A DNA stretch of 64,000 nucleotides from Roseibium salinum (GCF_026240905.1 NZ_JAPEVI010000003.1:496001-560000); one strand, 5' to 3'; numbered from the stretch's first letter, positions 30,158 to 38,577 are shown. Program-made: numbers and translations. The notes: generated by a model not told the origin, from the sequence alone.

Positions 30158-31663
30158 TCACTCGAAACTGTCGTAGCACGCGCAACTGTCTTCCAGGAGA
30201 TTGCGGATGATGCCGAGCCCCTTGGCGGTTTCCTCGCGCGTCAACGGATTGGTGACGCCGATCCGGACCCGGTGGTGAACCTTGCCGGAGCGGCCGGATT
30301 TGAACTCGTCCTCGTCGTCGATCAGGACGTTGGAAGCTGCCGCCGCCGCCTTGAACGTGCCTGACAGCCATGGCTCGGGAACCTTCAGCCACAGGAACGG
30401 TGCATCCGGTGCGGCTTCCAGGTCGTAGGTGCCGAGATAGTGCTTTACCAGGTCGTGCCGGGCGGCGATTTCCGCCAGGATCTTTTCGCGCATCGCGACG
30501 GCGGCGCCGGACAGCACCAGCCGGGCGGAAAGCTCGGCGAGGAGAAACGAAATGCCGCCGGTCAGCATCTTGTGGGCGGTGTAAATCCGCTGTGCATGGG
30601 AGAGCGGGCTGGACACCCAGCCACCGCGTACACCTGCGGCGACCGACTTGGACAGGGAGCCCACATGGAATGTGCGTTCCGGGGCCAGGGCGGCCAGAGG
30701 AGGAGTCGCGGTATCCCGCAGCGATCCGTAGACCTCATCCTCAATGATCCAGAGATTGTTCCGGCGCGCAATGGCGACAATCTCCCTGCGCCGGTCTTCG
30801 CCCATCTGGCCAACCGTCGGGTTATGCATGGTCGGCGTCAGGAACAGCATTTTCGGATGCTTTTGCGCGCAGACGCGGGCAAGGTCTTCGGGAATGGGCC
30901 CCTCGTCATCGCGCGCGACCTCAACGGGCCTGCGTCCGGACAGTGCCGCGCCCCTGGCGATAGAACTGTAGGTGAGATCCTCGAACGCGATCTGGTCGCC
31001 CGGGGCCGTGGTTGCGGCAAGGATCGCCATGCTGGCGGCCTGGGCACCATGGGTTGGCACGATGCTGCCTTCCGGCGGCGTCCAGCCGTTGCGCGCCAGC
31101 CATTGTTGTCCCGCCATGCGCCAGCTGTCCGGGACGGCTCTCGTATAGCTGGCAATGTCATAGGGGCAATCAGCGACGATCGCCGCAGTGAGTCTGCCGA
31201 TGATTTCCGCCTGACCGATTTCCGGGGCCGTCGTGCTGTCGAAGCGGATGGCTTCCGGCGCGGGCACGGAAATCCGGGTTCCGCCGAAGGCGGTGTCCTG
31301 CGGGACCGCCATGGCTCCTTTTATCCAGGAGTCGGTCGCCTGTTCCGAGCCTTGCCGGCTGGGGCCGGACCGCTGGTCGAGGTCCGGTTTGGCCTTTTCC
31401 TCAAGTTGGGCGGCATGGGGGCTGCCGAGCACAAACGTGCCGCGCCCGACTTCGCCGCTCACCAGGCCCCGCTGCCGGATCATCGCATAGGCCCGGCCGA
31501 TCGTGCCGACGGTTACGCCCAGGTCATAGGCAAGGTCGCGCTGGGGCGGCAGCTTCGCGCCCGCGGCCAGCGCGCCGGTTGAAATATCCTCGGCGATCCG
31601 GTCCGCGAGGCGGATATAGAGCGGCCCCTGGCCGTCTGGAATCTCTGGGTGCCAATTTGTCAT
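30158..31663 (-). CDS. MocR/PdxR-type GntR regulator with aminotransferase domain
   Basis: Transcription factor of 501 aa. An N-terminal GntR winged helix (about 13-80, with LPPQRDLAYDLGVTVGTIGR and GLVSGEVGRGTFVLG) is linked to a fold type I aminotransferase-like domain (about 160-490). SLSKSVAAGVRGGWVS carries the Lys expected to bind pyridoxal phosphate. Such proteins sense PLP or amino acids and are usually not catalysts. It is divergent from a DUF1127 gene, with a perfect 18-bp palindrome in the 102-base gap. The effector cannot be deduced. Confidence 0.9.
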   Translation of the reverse strand: MTNWHPEIPDGQGPLYIRLADRIAEDISTGALAAGAKLPPQRDLAYDLGVTVGTIGRAYAMIRQRGLVSGEVGRGTFVLGSPHAAQLEEKAKPDLDQRSGPSRQGSEQATDSWIKGAMAVPQDTAFGGTRISVPAPEAIRFDSTTAPEIGQAEIIGRLTAAIVADCPYDIASYTRAVPDSWRMAGQQWLARNGWTPPEGSIVPTHGAQAASMAILAATTAPGDQIAFEDLTYSSIARGAALSGRRPVEVARDDEGPIPEDLARVCAQKHPKMLFLTPTMHNPTVGQMGEDRRREIVAIARRNNLWIIEDEVYGSLRDTATPPLAALAPERTFHVGSLSKSVAAGVRGGWVSSPLSHAQRIYTAHKMLTGGISFLLAELSARLVLSGAAVAMREKILAEIAARHDLVKHYLGTYDLEAAPDAPFLWLKVPEPWLSGTFKAAAAASNVLIDDEDEFKSGRSGKVHHRVRIGVTNPLTREETAKGLGIIRNLLEDSCACYDSFE

Positions 31664-31708
31664 GGTGACAATTTAATATATTGCATCCTGAAAGGAGTCA
31701 ATTCATAA

Positions 31709-31726
31709 CATTGTAGCGCTACAATG
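31709..31726. promoter_or_regulatory. 18-bp perfect palindrome, probable MocR operator
   Basis: CATTGTAGCGCTACAATG is perfectly symmetric and lies between the divergent mocR-like and DUF1127 genes, 46 bases from mocR and 40 from the DUF1127 start. A dimeric regulator is the natural reader. Assignment to the MocR protein is by position. Confidence 0.6.
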
Positions 31727-31765
31727 CGTTCTATTCGATGATTGTTACCCTTATGAGGTGTGAAA

Positions 31766-32005
31766 ATGAGTGCAATAGAAACAATTAGGGGACGGCGGTT
31801 GTCCAGGCTGTGGTTCCGCAGGGAGCTGTTGGAGGTTCTGTCGGCAAGGCTTGCAGGCTGGTCGCGCACGGCGCGGACACGCAGACAGTTGCTGGATCTG
31901 ACCGAGAGGGAGCTCAATGACCTGGGCCTGACCCGCGAAGCCGCGTACCAGGAAGCCATCCGGCCGTTTTGGGACAGCAAGGACCTGTGGGGGCATCGCA
32001 GGTGA
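31766..32005 (+). CDS. DUF1127 domain protein
   Basis: Small basic protein of 79 aa. The DUF1127 pattern is at the C-terminal half (RTRRQLLDLTERELNDLGLT, then REAAYQEA). Short DUF1127 proteins of alphaproteobacteria have been linked to RNA turnover and to phosphate and stress regulation; the role here is unknown. ATG 31766 has GAGGTG (31755-31760) at 5 bases; GTG 31760 is in frame but lies within that site. It is probably controlled by the divergent MocR-type gene. Confidence 0.85.
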   Translation: MSAIETIRGRRLSRLWFRRELLEVLSARLAGWSRTARTRRQLLDLTERELNDLGLTREAAYQEAIRPFWDSKDLWGHRR

Positions 32006-32250
32006 GCGTCGCCGAAGTATGCCGCTCCCGTCCCGAAAAGTGCCGCAATCAGAGGTGCTGACTCTTGGGATCGGGGGAACAAGCTGGTGAGAATGTTTCC
32101 CGATCAAATGTCCGCGCGGGCGGCCATTCGGTCGGGAAACATTCCGCCCGACGCCACCGGCCATAAGCCGGCACGTCAGGCGTGAAGGGGTTCAATCTTG
32201 AACCTGGAGCAATGCCGGACACGATGCAGCCCGTGTCCGGCATTTCTTTG
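32006..32250 (+). other. Structured 3' region after the DUF1127 gene
   Basis: No ORF. Several inverted repeats occur: GATCGGGGGAAC with GTTTCCCGATC (about 32069-32105), and GGTTCAA/TTGAACC (32189-32204). The stretch ends in a strong terminator. It may be a long 3' UTR or the source of a small RNA; this is inference from structure. Confidence 0.35.
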
Positions 32251-32254
32251 TTTT
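32211..32254 (+). terminator. Intrinsic terminator after DUF1127 region
   Basis: A perfect 13-bp stem (32211-32223 with 32232-32244) is followed by TCTTTGTTTT. It lies about 205 bases after the DUF1127 stop. Confidence 0.85.
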
Positions 32255-32310
32255 GCTGAAGGGGCCGGACCGACAGCTCCTCGCAGCAGGAGCGGCTTTG
32301 CCAAGACGCG

Positions 32311-32847
32311 TCAAACGGCGCCTGTATATTCGCCGCGCGCCGGATAGTCGTTTTTCTGCACGAAATCGAGCGCGCCGAGCAGTTCCTGGAAATGCGGGCG
32401 GACGAAGGGCATGGTCTGGACGGCGGCGAAATAGAGCGTTCCGTCGGGCTTGACCAGAAACACGCCCGGTTCGGAAAAGAGCTCCGGTTCGTCGATGCCG
32501 ATCGACGTCTTGCCGCGGCTGGTGGAGATGAACAGCCCCCAGTTTCTGGCAACGGAAAGCGGCAGGCCGTAGCCGAAGCGGAGATCCGGAAAGCCTACCT
32601 TGTCGGCCATCTGCCCGGCACGGTCGCGGGTGTCGGACGAGATCGCGATTGTCTTGACGCCCTTGGCGGCGAAATCCGGGGTCAGGCGCCCGAGTTCTTT
32701 CAGATAGGTGCCGCAGATCGGGCAGTGCAGGCCGCGATAGAAGACGACGAGAGTGGCAAACCCGGCTTCGTCCCCGGCAATGTCGAAAGTGCCGGAGGTC
32801 AGGGTTTCAACTTTCAGGTCGGGGACCGGCTGGCGTGGGACAAGCAT
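32311..32847 (-). CDS. Peroxiredoxin-like (AhpC/TSA family) protein
   Basis: Thioredoxin-fold protein of 178 aa. The active-site region VVFYRGLHCPICGTYLKELG places Cys42 and Cys45 where AhpC/TSA-like proteins carry the peroxidatic Cys. Further family segments are TIAISSDTRDRA and PGVFLVKPDGTLYFAAVQTM. It resembles the AhpC/TSA proteins of about 180 aa that are common in marine alphaproteobacteria. ATG 32845-32847 is chosen because AGAGGA lies 6 bases upstream; ATG 32865 is also in frame. It is divergent from an AraC regulator across 110 bases and is its likely target. Confidence 0.85.
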   Translation of the reverse strand: MLVPRQPVPDLKVETLTSGTFDIAGDEAGFATLVVFYRGLHCPICGTYLKELGRLTPDFAAKGVKTIAISSDTRDRAGQMADKVGFPDLRFGYGLPLSVARNWGLFISTSRGKTSIGIDEPELFSEPGVFLVKPDGTLYFAAVQTMPFVRPHFQELLGALDFVQKNDYPARGEYTGAV

Positions 32848-32957
32848 TCTGTTTCCTCTTTCCATAAGAGCAAGGCTTCACATTGCCTTGCGGATCGTCA
32901 TAGGTTATTGAACGAATGTTCAGGAAACATCCGGAAAAGATGATTAGGAGTACGGAA

Positions 32958-33758
32958 ATGCCGGTTCCCTTTCGAACATCCTTCAACGGAAAGCTGGACC
33001 GGCTGTCCTCGCTCATCGACCGGCTGAAGGTGCAGGTGTCGGATATCCTGATCGACTGCCCGGTGCAGGAGACTTCCAATTTCGCAATTTATTCCGGCAG
33101 CGCGGGAACGCTGCGGCTGGCTTTCTGTCCGTTGAAGGACGGCGCGCGGGCCGTTCCGGAAATGGGGCCGATCGCCGATGAAAATCCGCTTGTCGGTGCG
33201 CGCATCATGATTTCGGGAATAGGCAGGCATCTCGTCGACGCGCTGCCGGACCACATCAGCGTGCCCTTGGGCGAACAGCCGTATCTCACGGCAGTGGTGA
33301 TGCCGCTGATCGAGGAAGTCACCACGCCGCGCTGCGGCGGCCAGGCCGCCTTTCAGCGCCTGTGCGAGGTGGTGGTCATCCGGTTGTTGCGCCATGCGAT
33401 GGAGGAGGGCAGGGCCGATAGCGGTCTCCTGAGCGGCCTTGCGCATCCGCGCATCGCAGCGGCCCTCGTCGCCATCCACGAGGCGCCCGCGCAAGCCTGG
33501 ACGCTGGAGAAGCTCGCCGACACGGCAGGCATGTCCCGCACCCAGTTTGCGGTCACCTTCAAGGAACTCGTGGGGACGACGCCCATGGTGTATCTCGCCC
33601 ATTGGCGGCTGGATATCGCCCGGGCCGAGCTCGAGACGGGACGGCAGGTGAAGTCCGTTGCCAGTCTTTGCGGCTTCACCAGCCCCGCCGCCTTCTCAAG
33701 GGCCTTCTCCCGCCGCTTCGGCTATCCGCCCAGGCAGAGACGCGCTCAGGCGGCGTGA
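32958..33758 (+). CDS. AraC family regulator with cupin_6 domain
   Basis: Transcription factor of 266 aa. The N-terminal cupin-like sensor starts at LSSLIDRLKVQVSDI and ends near the family segment LPDHISVP. The C-terminal double HTH (about 165-260) includes AWTLEKLADTAGMSRTQFAV and the second recognition helix in SVASLCGFTSPAAFSRAFSR. ATG 32958 has AGGAG at 32946-32950; the frame is open from 32916. It is divergent from the peroxiredoxin-like gene, which it may control. The inducer is unknown. Confidence 0.9.
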   Translation: MPVPFRTSFNGKLDRLSSLIDRLKVQVSDILIDCPVQETSNFAIYSGSAGTLRLAFCPLKDGARAVPEMGPIADENPLVGARIMISGIGRHLVDALPDHISVPLGEQPYLTAVVMPLIEEVTTPRCGGQAAFQRLCEVVVIRLLRHAMEEGRADSGLLSGLAHPRIAAALVAIHEAPAQAWTLEKLADTAGMSRTQFAVTFKELVGTTPMVYLAHWRLDIARAELETGRQVKSVASLCGFTSPAAFSRAFSRRFGYPPRQRRAQAA

Positions 33759-33764
33759 TCGGTC

Positions 33765-34019
33765 CTACCGTATCGGGTCTTCCGGCACTTCAAGCTCGTA
33801 GACGGCGTAGGTTATTTCCTCCGACTTGCGGGCAAAAAGCGCCTGCGCCTCCTTGAGGCCCTGGTTGTAGAACTGGGCGCCGAGGGTCGAGGTGAGATAC
33901 TCGATCAGTTTTTCGGCATCCATGTTGCCGATCTCCACGTCCAGGTCCTCAGCCATGAATCGCTGGATCTGGAGAGCAAGGCGGATCCGCGTGTCTTTGT
34001 CGAGTTCAAGGTCCGTCAT
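33765..34019 (-). CDS. DUF2164 family protein
   Basis: Small acidic protein of 84 aa matching the DUF2164 pattern: RIRLALQIQRFMAEDLDVEI, then LIEYLTSTLGAQFYNQGLKE. Function unknown; members occur across proteobacteria. ATG 34017-34019 has AGGAGG closely upstream. It converges on the araC gene with a 6-base gap. Confidence 0.85.
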   Translation of the reverse strand: MTDLELDKDTRIRLALQIQRFMAEDLDVEIGNMDAEKLIEYLTSTLGAQFYNQGLKEAQALFARKSEEITYAVYELEVPEDPIR

Positions 34020-34214
34020 CTCCGCCTCCTGGCAAGGTCGCAATCGATCAGGAAAGGGACACCCGTCCGGCTTTTCCCTCTGGTGGCAGGGTGAGGCGGG
34101 AAGTGCCCGAAATCAATAGGCCTGTGCGTCCGCTTATGCGCAGACGCATAGCGATCCTTCCTGAATGGGACTTGAGGGCGGCTGGGGAATGAGGTCCTGC
34201 GGAGGACGGCCTTG

Positions 34215-34883
34215 TCAGGCCGCCCGGTCGAGCAGGCTTTCGAAGAGCAGGCGGCCGTCGAGACCGCCGTGCAGCGGTTCAATCAGGTTTTCCGGATGCG
34301 GCATCATGCCGAGTACGTTGCCTCTGGCGTTGGTGATGCCCGCGATGTCGTTGATCGAGCCGTTCGGATTGGTGCCGTTCGCATAGCGGAAGACGACCTG
34401 GCCGTTGTCCTCGATCTGCTTCAGCGTCTCGGGGTCGGCGAAATAGTTGCCGTCGTGATGGGCCACCGGGCAGCGCCAGACCTGGCCTTTCTGGAACTTG
34501 GAGGAGAAGCGGGTCGCGTTGTTGACGGTCTCCATCAGCACGTCCTTGCACACGAAGCGGATGCCCGCGTTGCGCATCAGGGCGCCCGGCAGGAGGCCCG
34601 CTTCGGTCAGGATCTGAAAGCCGTTGCAGACGCCGAGGACGGCAACGCCGCTGTCGGCCTTGGCGACCAGGTCGTTCAGGATCGGCGACCGGGCGGCAAT
34701 CGCTCCAGAGCGCAGATAATCGCCATAGGAGAACCCGCCGGGTACGACAACGAGATCCACGTCCGGCAGGGTGCTTTCCGTGTGCCAGACGCTTTGCGGG
34801 CGCGTGCCGGTGATCTTTTCCAGCGCGTGGAACATGTCACGGTCGCGATTGGAGCCTGGAAAAACGATGACGGCGGTCTTCAT
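34215..34883 (-). CDS. purQ: Phosphoribosylformylglycinamidine synthase subunit PurQ
   Basis: Glutaminase subunit of FGAM synthase, 222 aa; supplies ammonia to PurL. The class I amidotransferase triad is visible: nucleophile Cys86 in [11 protein letters not shown], with the His and Glu in [15 protein letters not shown]. The N-terminus [17 protein letters not shown] is canonical. It lies downstream of purS, with a 35-aa membrane protein gene between them. PurL is encoded 5 kb further on the same strand. Confidence 0.97.
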   Translation of the reverse strand: MKTAVIVFPGSNRDRDMFHALEKITGTRPQSVWHTESTLPDVDLVVVPGGFSYGDYLRSGAIAARSPILNDLVAKADSGVAVLGVCNGFQILTEAGLLPGALMRNAGIRFVCKDVLMETVNNATRFSSKFQKGQVWRCPVAHHDGNYFADPETLKQIEDNGQVVFRYANGTNPNGSINDIAGITNARGNVLGMMPHPENLIEPLHGGLDGRLLFESLLDRAA

Positions 34884-34901
34884 AGCAGCGGTTCCGAAAT
34901 G

Positions 34902-35009
34902 TCAGAGCAGTACAAGAACGGCGATCAGCGCCGCAAGGGCTGGCACCAGGATGAAAACCGCGGCCTTGAGGGCCATGAAGATGATGGCCTTGCGCGCGTC
35001 TTCATCCAT
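34902..35009 (-). CDS. Small membrane protein between purS and purQ, 35 aa
   Basis: Found by reading the purS-purQ gap. The peptide starts MDEDARKAIIFMALKAAVFI and continues as one hydrophobic helix to ALIAVLVLL, with an acidic, then basic N-terminus. One transmembrane segment covers residues about 12-35. It lies 13 bases after purS and 18 before purQ. I recall a RefSeq family named as a small membrane protein associated with phosphoribosylformylglycinamidine synthase in rhizobial genomes, which this matches in size, place and sequence style. Function is unknown; it might anchor the FGAM synthase, an inference. Confidence 0.8.
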   Translation of the reverse strand: MDEDARKAIIFMALKAAVFILVPALAALIAVLVLL

Positions 35010-35022
35010 GAAACATACCCCG

Positions 35023-35262
35023 CTACGCGATTTCGATCGCGTAGTTTTCAATCACGGTGTTGGCGAGCAGCTTTTCGCACATCTGCTCCAGTTCGGCTTT
35101 TGCGGCTTCCGTGTCGGCGCCGGTCAGTTCGACATCAAACACCTTGCCCTGGCGGACGGAGCCGACATCGCCAAATCCGAGGCCGCCAAGCGCCCCTTCG
35201 ATGGCTTTTCCCTGAGGATCGAGAACACCGTTTTTCAGGGTAACGATCACACGTGCTTTCAT
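35023..35262 (-). CDS. purS: Phosphoribosylformylglycinamidine synthase subunit PurS
   Basis: Small third subunit of the FGAM synthase complex, 79 aa, which bridges PurL and PurQ. The pattern MKARVIVTLKNGVLDPQGKA, then GLGFGDVGSVRQGKVFDVEL is characteristic. It begins the purS-(35 aa)-purQ unit and is separated from purC by a terminator. Confidence 0.96.
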   Translation of the reverse strand: MKARVIVTLKNGVLDPQGKAIEGALGGLGFGDVGSVRQGKVFDVELTGADTEAAKAELEQMCEKLLANTVIENYAIEIA

Positions 35263-35355
35263 GAGTTTCTGTCTCCATCAAAGTCTGGCAGGGCCGTTTG
35301 GGGGCTCCATACACCAGCTTGACCGGTTCTGGAAGGGACGAAGCGACGTTATAGG

Positions 35356-35388
35356 AAAAACCCCCGCCTATCTTTCGACGGCGGGGGC
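35356..35388 (-). terminator. Intrinsic terminator of purC
   Basis: CCCCCGCC (35361-35368) pairs with GGCGGGGG (35380-35387). On the minus strand it is followed by TTTTT (AAAAA 35356-35360). It lies 14 bases beyond the purC stop, so purS probably needs its own promoter or read-through. Confidence 0.85.
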
Positions 35389-35401
35389 ATCCTGATCGTT
35401 C

Positions 35402-36166
35402 TTACTGCACCAGGGTCGGTCCGGAGCCGACCGGGCGTTCGCTGGCGGTCATGATGCCGAGCCGCCGGGCGACTTCCTGGTAGGCTTCCAGCATGCCGCC
35501 CATGTCGCGGCGGAAGCGGTCCTTGTCCATCTTGTCGTTGGTTTCGATATCCCACAGACGGCAGCTGTCCGGAGAGATTTCGTCCGCGACCACGATGCGC
35601 ATCATGTCGCCTTCGAACAGGCGGCCGCATTCGATCTTGAAATCGACCAGGCGGATGCCGACGCCCAGGAACAGGCCGGACAGGAAATCATTGACGCGGA
35701 TGGCCAGCGCCATGATGTCGTCCAGCTCCTGCGGAGTGGCCCAGCCGAACGCGGTAATGTGCTCTTCGGCAACCATCGGATCGTCGAGTTCGTCGTTCTT
35801 GTAGTAGAACTCGATGATGGAGCGCGGCAGTTGCGTGCCTTCCTCCAGGCCGAGGCGCTTGGCGATGGAGCCGGCAGCGACGTTGCGCACGACCACTTCC
35901 AGCGGAATGATCTCGACTTCCCGGATCAGCTGCTCGCGCATGTTGAGGCGGCGGATGAAGTGAGTCGGGATGCCGATGGCGTTCAGATGGTTGAAGATGA
36001 ATTCGGAAATGCGGTTGTTGAGCACGCCCTTGCCGTCAACAATCTCATGTTTCTTGTTGTTGAAGGCGGTAGCATCATCCTTGAAGTGCTGAACCAGCGT
36101 GCCGGGTTCGGGACCTTCGTAGAGAATTTTACCTTTACCTTCATAGATGCGCCGACGGCGGTTCAT
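35402..36166 (-). CDS. purC: SAICAR synthetase
   Basis: Phosphoribosylaminoimidazole-succinocarboxamide synthase, 254 aa; joins CAIR and aspartate with ATP. The N-terminus [20 protein letters not shown], the ATP-grasp-like [18 protein letters not shown], the [20 protein letters not shown] signature and [14 protein letters not shown] are all present. It heads the minus-strand purine block and is divergent from the ATPase zeta subunit gene across 311 bases. Confidence 0.97.
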   Translation of the reverse strand: MNRRRRIYEGKGKILYEGPEPGTLVQHFKDDATAFNNKKHEIVDGKGVLNNRISEFIFNHLNAIGIPTHFIRRLNMREQLIREVEIIPLEVVVRNVAAGSIAKRLGLEEGTQLPRSIIEFYYKNDELDDPMVAEEHITAFGWATPQELDDIMALAIRVNDFLSGLFLGVGIRLVDFKIECGRLFEGDMMRIVVADEISPDSCRLWDIETNDKMDKDRFRRDMGGMLEAYQEVARRLGIMTASERPVGSGPTLVQ

Positions 36167-36477
36167 TGGCTATACCGTACTTTTTTAGAGAAACCTTCAA
36201 AAGGGTCCTTGCTCACCTGGTCTGAAGCCACCGGAACATCTCGGTCTGACCGGCAGGTGCCTTCAGGCGGCAATCCCTGTTTTGCGGCGCGGAACTTACC
36301 CGAAGCGCGGCAAAAGTACAATGTTCTGTTTTCCGCCGACGACGAGGGTCTGTTATGCTTTTGACGCAAGGTGACAGGATCTGCGTTGATTTGCGGCGCT
36401 TGCGGGGATATGCAGGAGACCAAATCGACCCCATATAGGGGGAAGAGTGCATGAGCGCAGTTCAGGAGATGACGGGT
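36167..36477. other. 311-base divergent intergenic region
   Basis: It holds the leaders of purC and of the zeta subunit gene. A possible extended -10 (TGTTATGCT at 36351-36359) and a TTGACG (36361-36366) point toward the zeta gene, but no well-spaced pair is convincing. No gene was seen. Confidence 0.45.
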
Positions 36478-36801
36478 ATGAGCACATTCGACAAGCGCGA
36501 GCAGGGATTTGAAAACAAGTTCGCGCATGACGAGGAACTGCGGTTCAAGGCAACCGCGCGGCGCAACAAGCTACTGGGTTTGTGGGCAGCCGGTCTCCTG
36601 GGTCATGAAGGCGAAAAAGCCGAGGAATACGCCAAGGAAGTCGTCCGCGCCGATTTCGAGGAGCCGGGCGACGAGGACGTGTTCCGCAAGATCCGTGCGG
36701 ATTTCGACGCCAACAATGTCGAGCAGTCCGACCATCAGATCCGCCGCACCATGGACGAGCTGATGCACAAGGCGATCGCGCAGATGCAGAGCCAGGGCTG
36801 A
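36478..36801 (+). CDS. F1Fo-ATPase inhibitor subunit zeta (DUF1476)
   Basis: Small alphaproteobacterial protein of 107 aa that in Paracoccus blocks ATP hydrolysis by the F1 motor. The canonical start is MSTFDKREQGFENKFAHDEE, and the middle segment RRNKLLGLWAAGLLG is diagnostic. ATG 36478 has GGAG about 9 bases upstream; the frame is open from 36451. The inhibitory N-terminal helix is basic and acidic as in the family. The ATP synthase genes are not in this window. A clear terminator follows. Confidence 0.93.
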   Translation: MSTFDKREQGFENKFAHDEELRFKATARRNKLLGLWAAGLLGHEGEKAEEYAKEVVRADFEEPGDEDVFRKIRADFDANNVEQSDHQIRRTMDELMHKAIAQMQSQG

Positions 36802-36821
36802 CCGCACGAGCCGAGTTTGTG

Positions 36822-36850
36822 AAACGCCCGCCGGAAACGGCGGGCGTTTT
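36822..36850 (+). terminator. Intrinsic terminator of the zeta gene
   Basis: AAACGCCCGCC pairs with GGCGGGCGTTT around a short loop and is followed by TCC, about 20 bases after the stop. Confidence 0.85.
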
Positions 36851-36905
36851 CCGTTTCCGGCGGTGGTTTCCGCCGGACCGGCCGTTTCGAAAACTCGGCC
36901 TTCGG

Positions 36906-37000
36906 TGGACCATATCGGCCCGCCGGACGTCGTTGTATCGCTTGCCCGACCGGACGGTCGCGCTGCGCGACGCGCCTCGCCGGCAAACCGATATGGTCCA
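36906..37000. repeat. 95-bp element with perfect 13-bp inverted ends
   Basis: TGGACCATATCGG (36906-36918) and CCGATATGGTCCA (36988-37000) are perfect inverted repeats flanking a very GC-rich centre with its own short stems. It could be a small MITE-like repeat, a cruciform or a protein site. No second copy was noticed in the window. Confidence 0.5.
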
Positions 37001-37110
37001 TCAGATGGGTCATAATCAATGACGGTTGGTATTATGCCGCCGCGGCAAAGAGCACTTGCGGTTGCCTCGATGCAGGGATTTGATGATCCCTGACTTCACA
37101 GGAGGAAACC

Positions 37111-37902
37111 GTGACAGATATATCCAGTCTTGCTGACAAGATGCGTTCCGGAAGGCCGGTGATCACCGGCTGGTCGGTTCTGAACATGCCGATGATCGTG
37201 GAGTTGTTTGCCCGTGGCGGATATCAGGCGGTGGCGATCGATCTCCAGCATGGGCTCTACGGTTTTGACGATGCCTGTGATGCGCTTGCCTCGATTGCCG
37301 CGGGAGGCGCGCACCGGATCGCCCGCATCCCGATCGGCGACAATGCACTGGCGGGACGTCTGGCGGATATGGGCGCCGAATGCCTGATCGCGCCGATGAT
37401 CAACACCCGCGGGCAGGCGGAGGAATTCGCGCGTGCGGTGAAGTACCCACCGGCCGGCGAGCGCAGCTGGTCACCCTTCCGGGCAGCTGAACTGAGCGGC
37501 CAGACCATCGAGGACTACACCGCGAAGTCCAATTTCCAGACGCTTTCCCTGGCGATGATCGAAACCGCGGAGGCGATCGACGCGCTGGATGAGATCCTCT
37601 CGGTACCGGAACTCGACGGTGTATTCGTCGGTCCGAGCGATCTTTCGCTCTCGCTTTCGGGCGGCGCCGCGGTCGATCCGAACAGCAAGCAGGTCGCCAG
37701 GGTCGCCGCAAGCATCGCCGACAAGGCGCGGAAGGCCGGCAAACTGGCAGGCATCTTCTGCATGAGTGCGGAGAAGGTGCAAGAGGCGGCTGATCACGGC
37801 TATTGCCTGATGGCCCACGGCATCGACCGGTCGTTCCTCGTCGATTGTGTCGACGCGGCGCTGAAGGAGGTCGAAGGCGTGGTCAGCCGAGGCGCTTCAT
37901 GA
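37111..37902 (+). CDS. HpcH/HpaI family aldolase
   Basis: Class II (metal-dependent) pyruvate aldolase of 263 aa. Visible are the DLQHGLYGFDDA segment with the acid and catalytic His, IARIPIGDNALAGRLADMGA with the substrate Arg, the metal Glu in LAMIETAEAID and Asp in VFVGPSDLSLSL. The family cleaves 2-keto-3-deoxy sugar acids or hydroxy-oxo-heptanedioate to pyruvate plus an aldehyde; the actual substrate is unknown. GTG 37111 has GGAGGAAACC upstream. Its last 20 bases overlap the convergent hydrolase gene. Confidence 0.88.
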   Translation: MTDISSLADKMRSGRPVITGWSVLNMPMIVELFARGGYQAVAIDLQHGLYGFDDACDALASIAAGGAHRIARIPIGDNALAGRLADMGAECLIAPMINTRGQAEEFARAVKYPPAGERSWSPFRAAELSGQTIEDYTAKSNFQTLSLAMIETAEAIDALDEILSVPELDGVFVGPSDLSLSLSGGAAVDPNSKQVARVAASIADKARKAGKLAGIFCMSAEKVQEAADHGYCLMAHGIDRSFLVDCVDAALKEVEGVVSRGAS

Positions 37903-38443
37903 AATGGGCAAAGGACATCATGCCTTCCGGCCACGGACCGTGGCCGCTTTCCAGGTTGATGTGCCCGGCGTTCCCCGCATCCTGAAAGCTCGCGCCCCAG
38001 GCCATGGCGAACTCCCGGGATCTTTCGAACTCGCAGTAGGGATCGTTGCGGCTTGCGACCAGATGGGCCTGGAAGGGCAGAGGGTTGCGCGGCACCGGCT
38101 TGAAATCACCGCCGTCGAATTCCTTCACAAGCCCATTGCGGTCCCAGTCTGACGGCGCAACGAGATAGGCGCCGCGGATCTTGCCCTTCAGCGCGTGAGC
38201 GCCGTGCGCAACCAGGATGCAGCCCAGGGAATGCGCCACGAGGACAACCGGTTTGTCACAGGCTTCGACGTGCTCCACCAGCGTCTCCAGCCATTCCTTC
38301 CTGCTCGGGACATGCAATTCGGCCTGCTTCACCACTCGGGCCGTCGCCATCTTGTCCCGCCAGCGCAGCAGCCAGTGGCCGGGAAGGATCTTGCCATATC
38401 CTGGAATGAGCAGAATGTCGGTCTCGGAGATTTTCACGGGCAC
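37883..38443 (-). CDS. RBBP9/YdeN family alpha/beta hydrolase
   Basis: Serine hydrolase of 186 aa. The N-terminal IPGYG oxyanion region, the nucleophile in VLVAHSLGCILVAHGA (GHSLG-like with Ala), an acid in ASRNDPYCEFERS and the His of GNAGHINLESGHGPW form the expected triad. The substrate is unknown. The start is a GTG; GTG 38443 or 38437 are both possible. It overlaps the 3' end of the aldolase gene by 20 bases on the opposite strand. Confidence 0.85.
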   Translation of the reverse strand: MPVKISETDILLIPGYGKILPGHWLLRWRDKMATARVVKQAELHVPSRKEWLETLVEHVEACDKPVVLVAHSLGCILVAHGAHALKGKIRGAYLVAPSDWDRNGLVKEFDGGDFKPVPRNPLPFQAHLVASRNDPYCEFERSREFAMAWGASFQDAGNAGHINLESGHGPWPEGMMSFAHFMKRLG

Positions 38444-38577
38444 ACCTGTGGGGAGCAGACAGAAGATGTGCCGCTCTCATGCCGAGGATCGCTGCGCTTG
38501 TCAAACGGGCAGCCGCGCAACGTGGCGCAGGCTGCCTTTAAAGATACCGGTCCGTACCCTGGCGGGATGAGCTTCCG

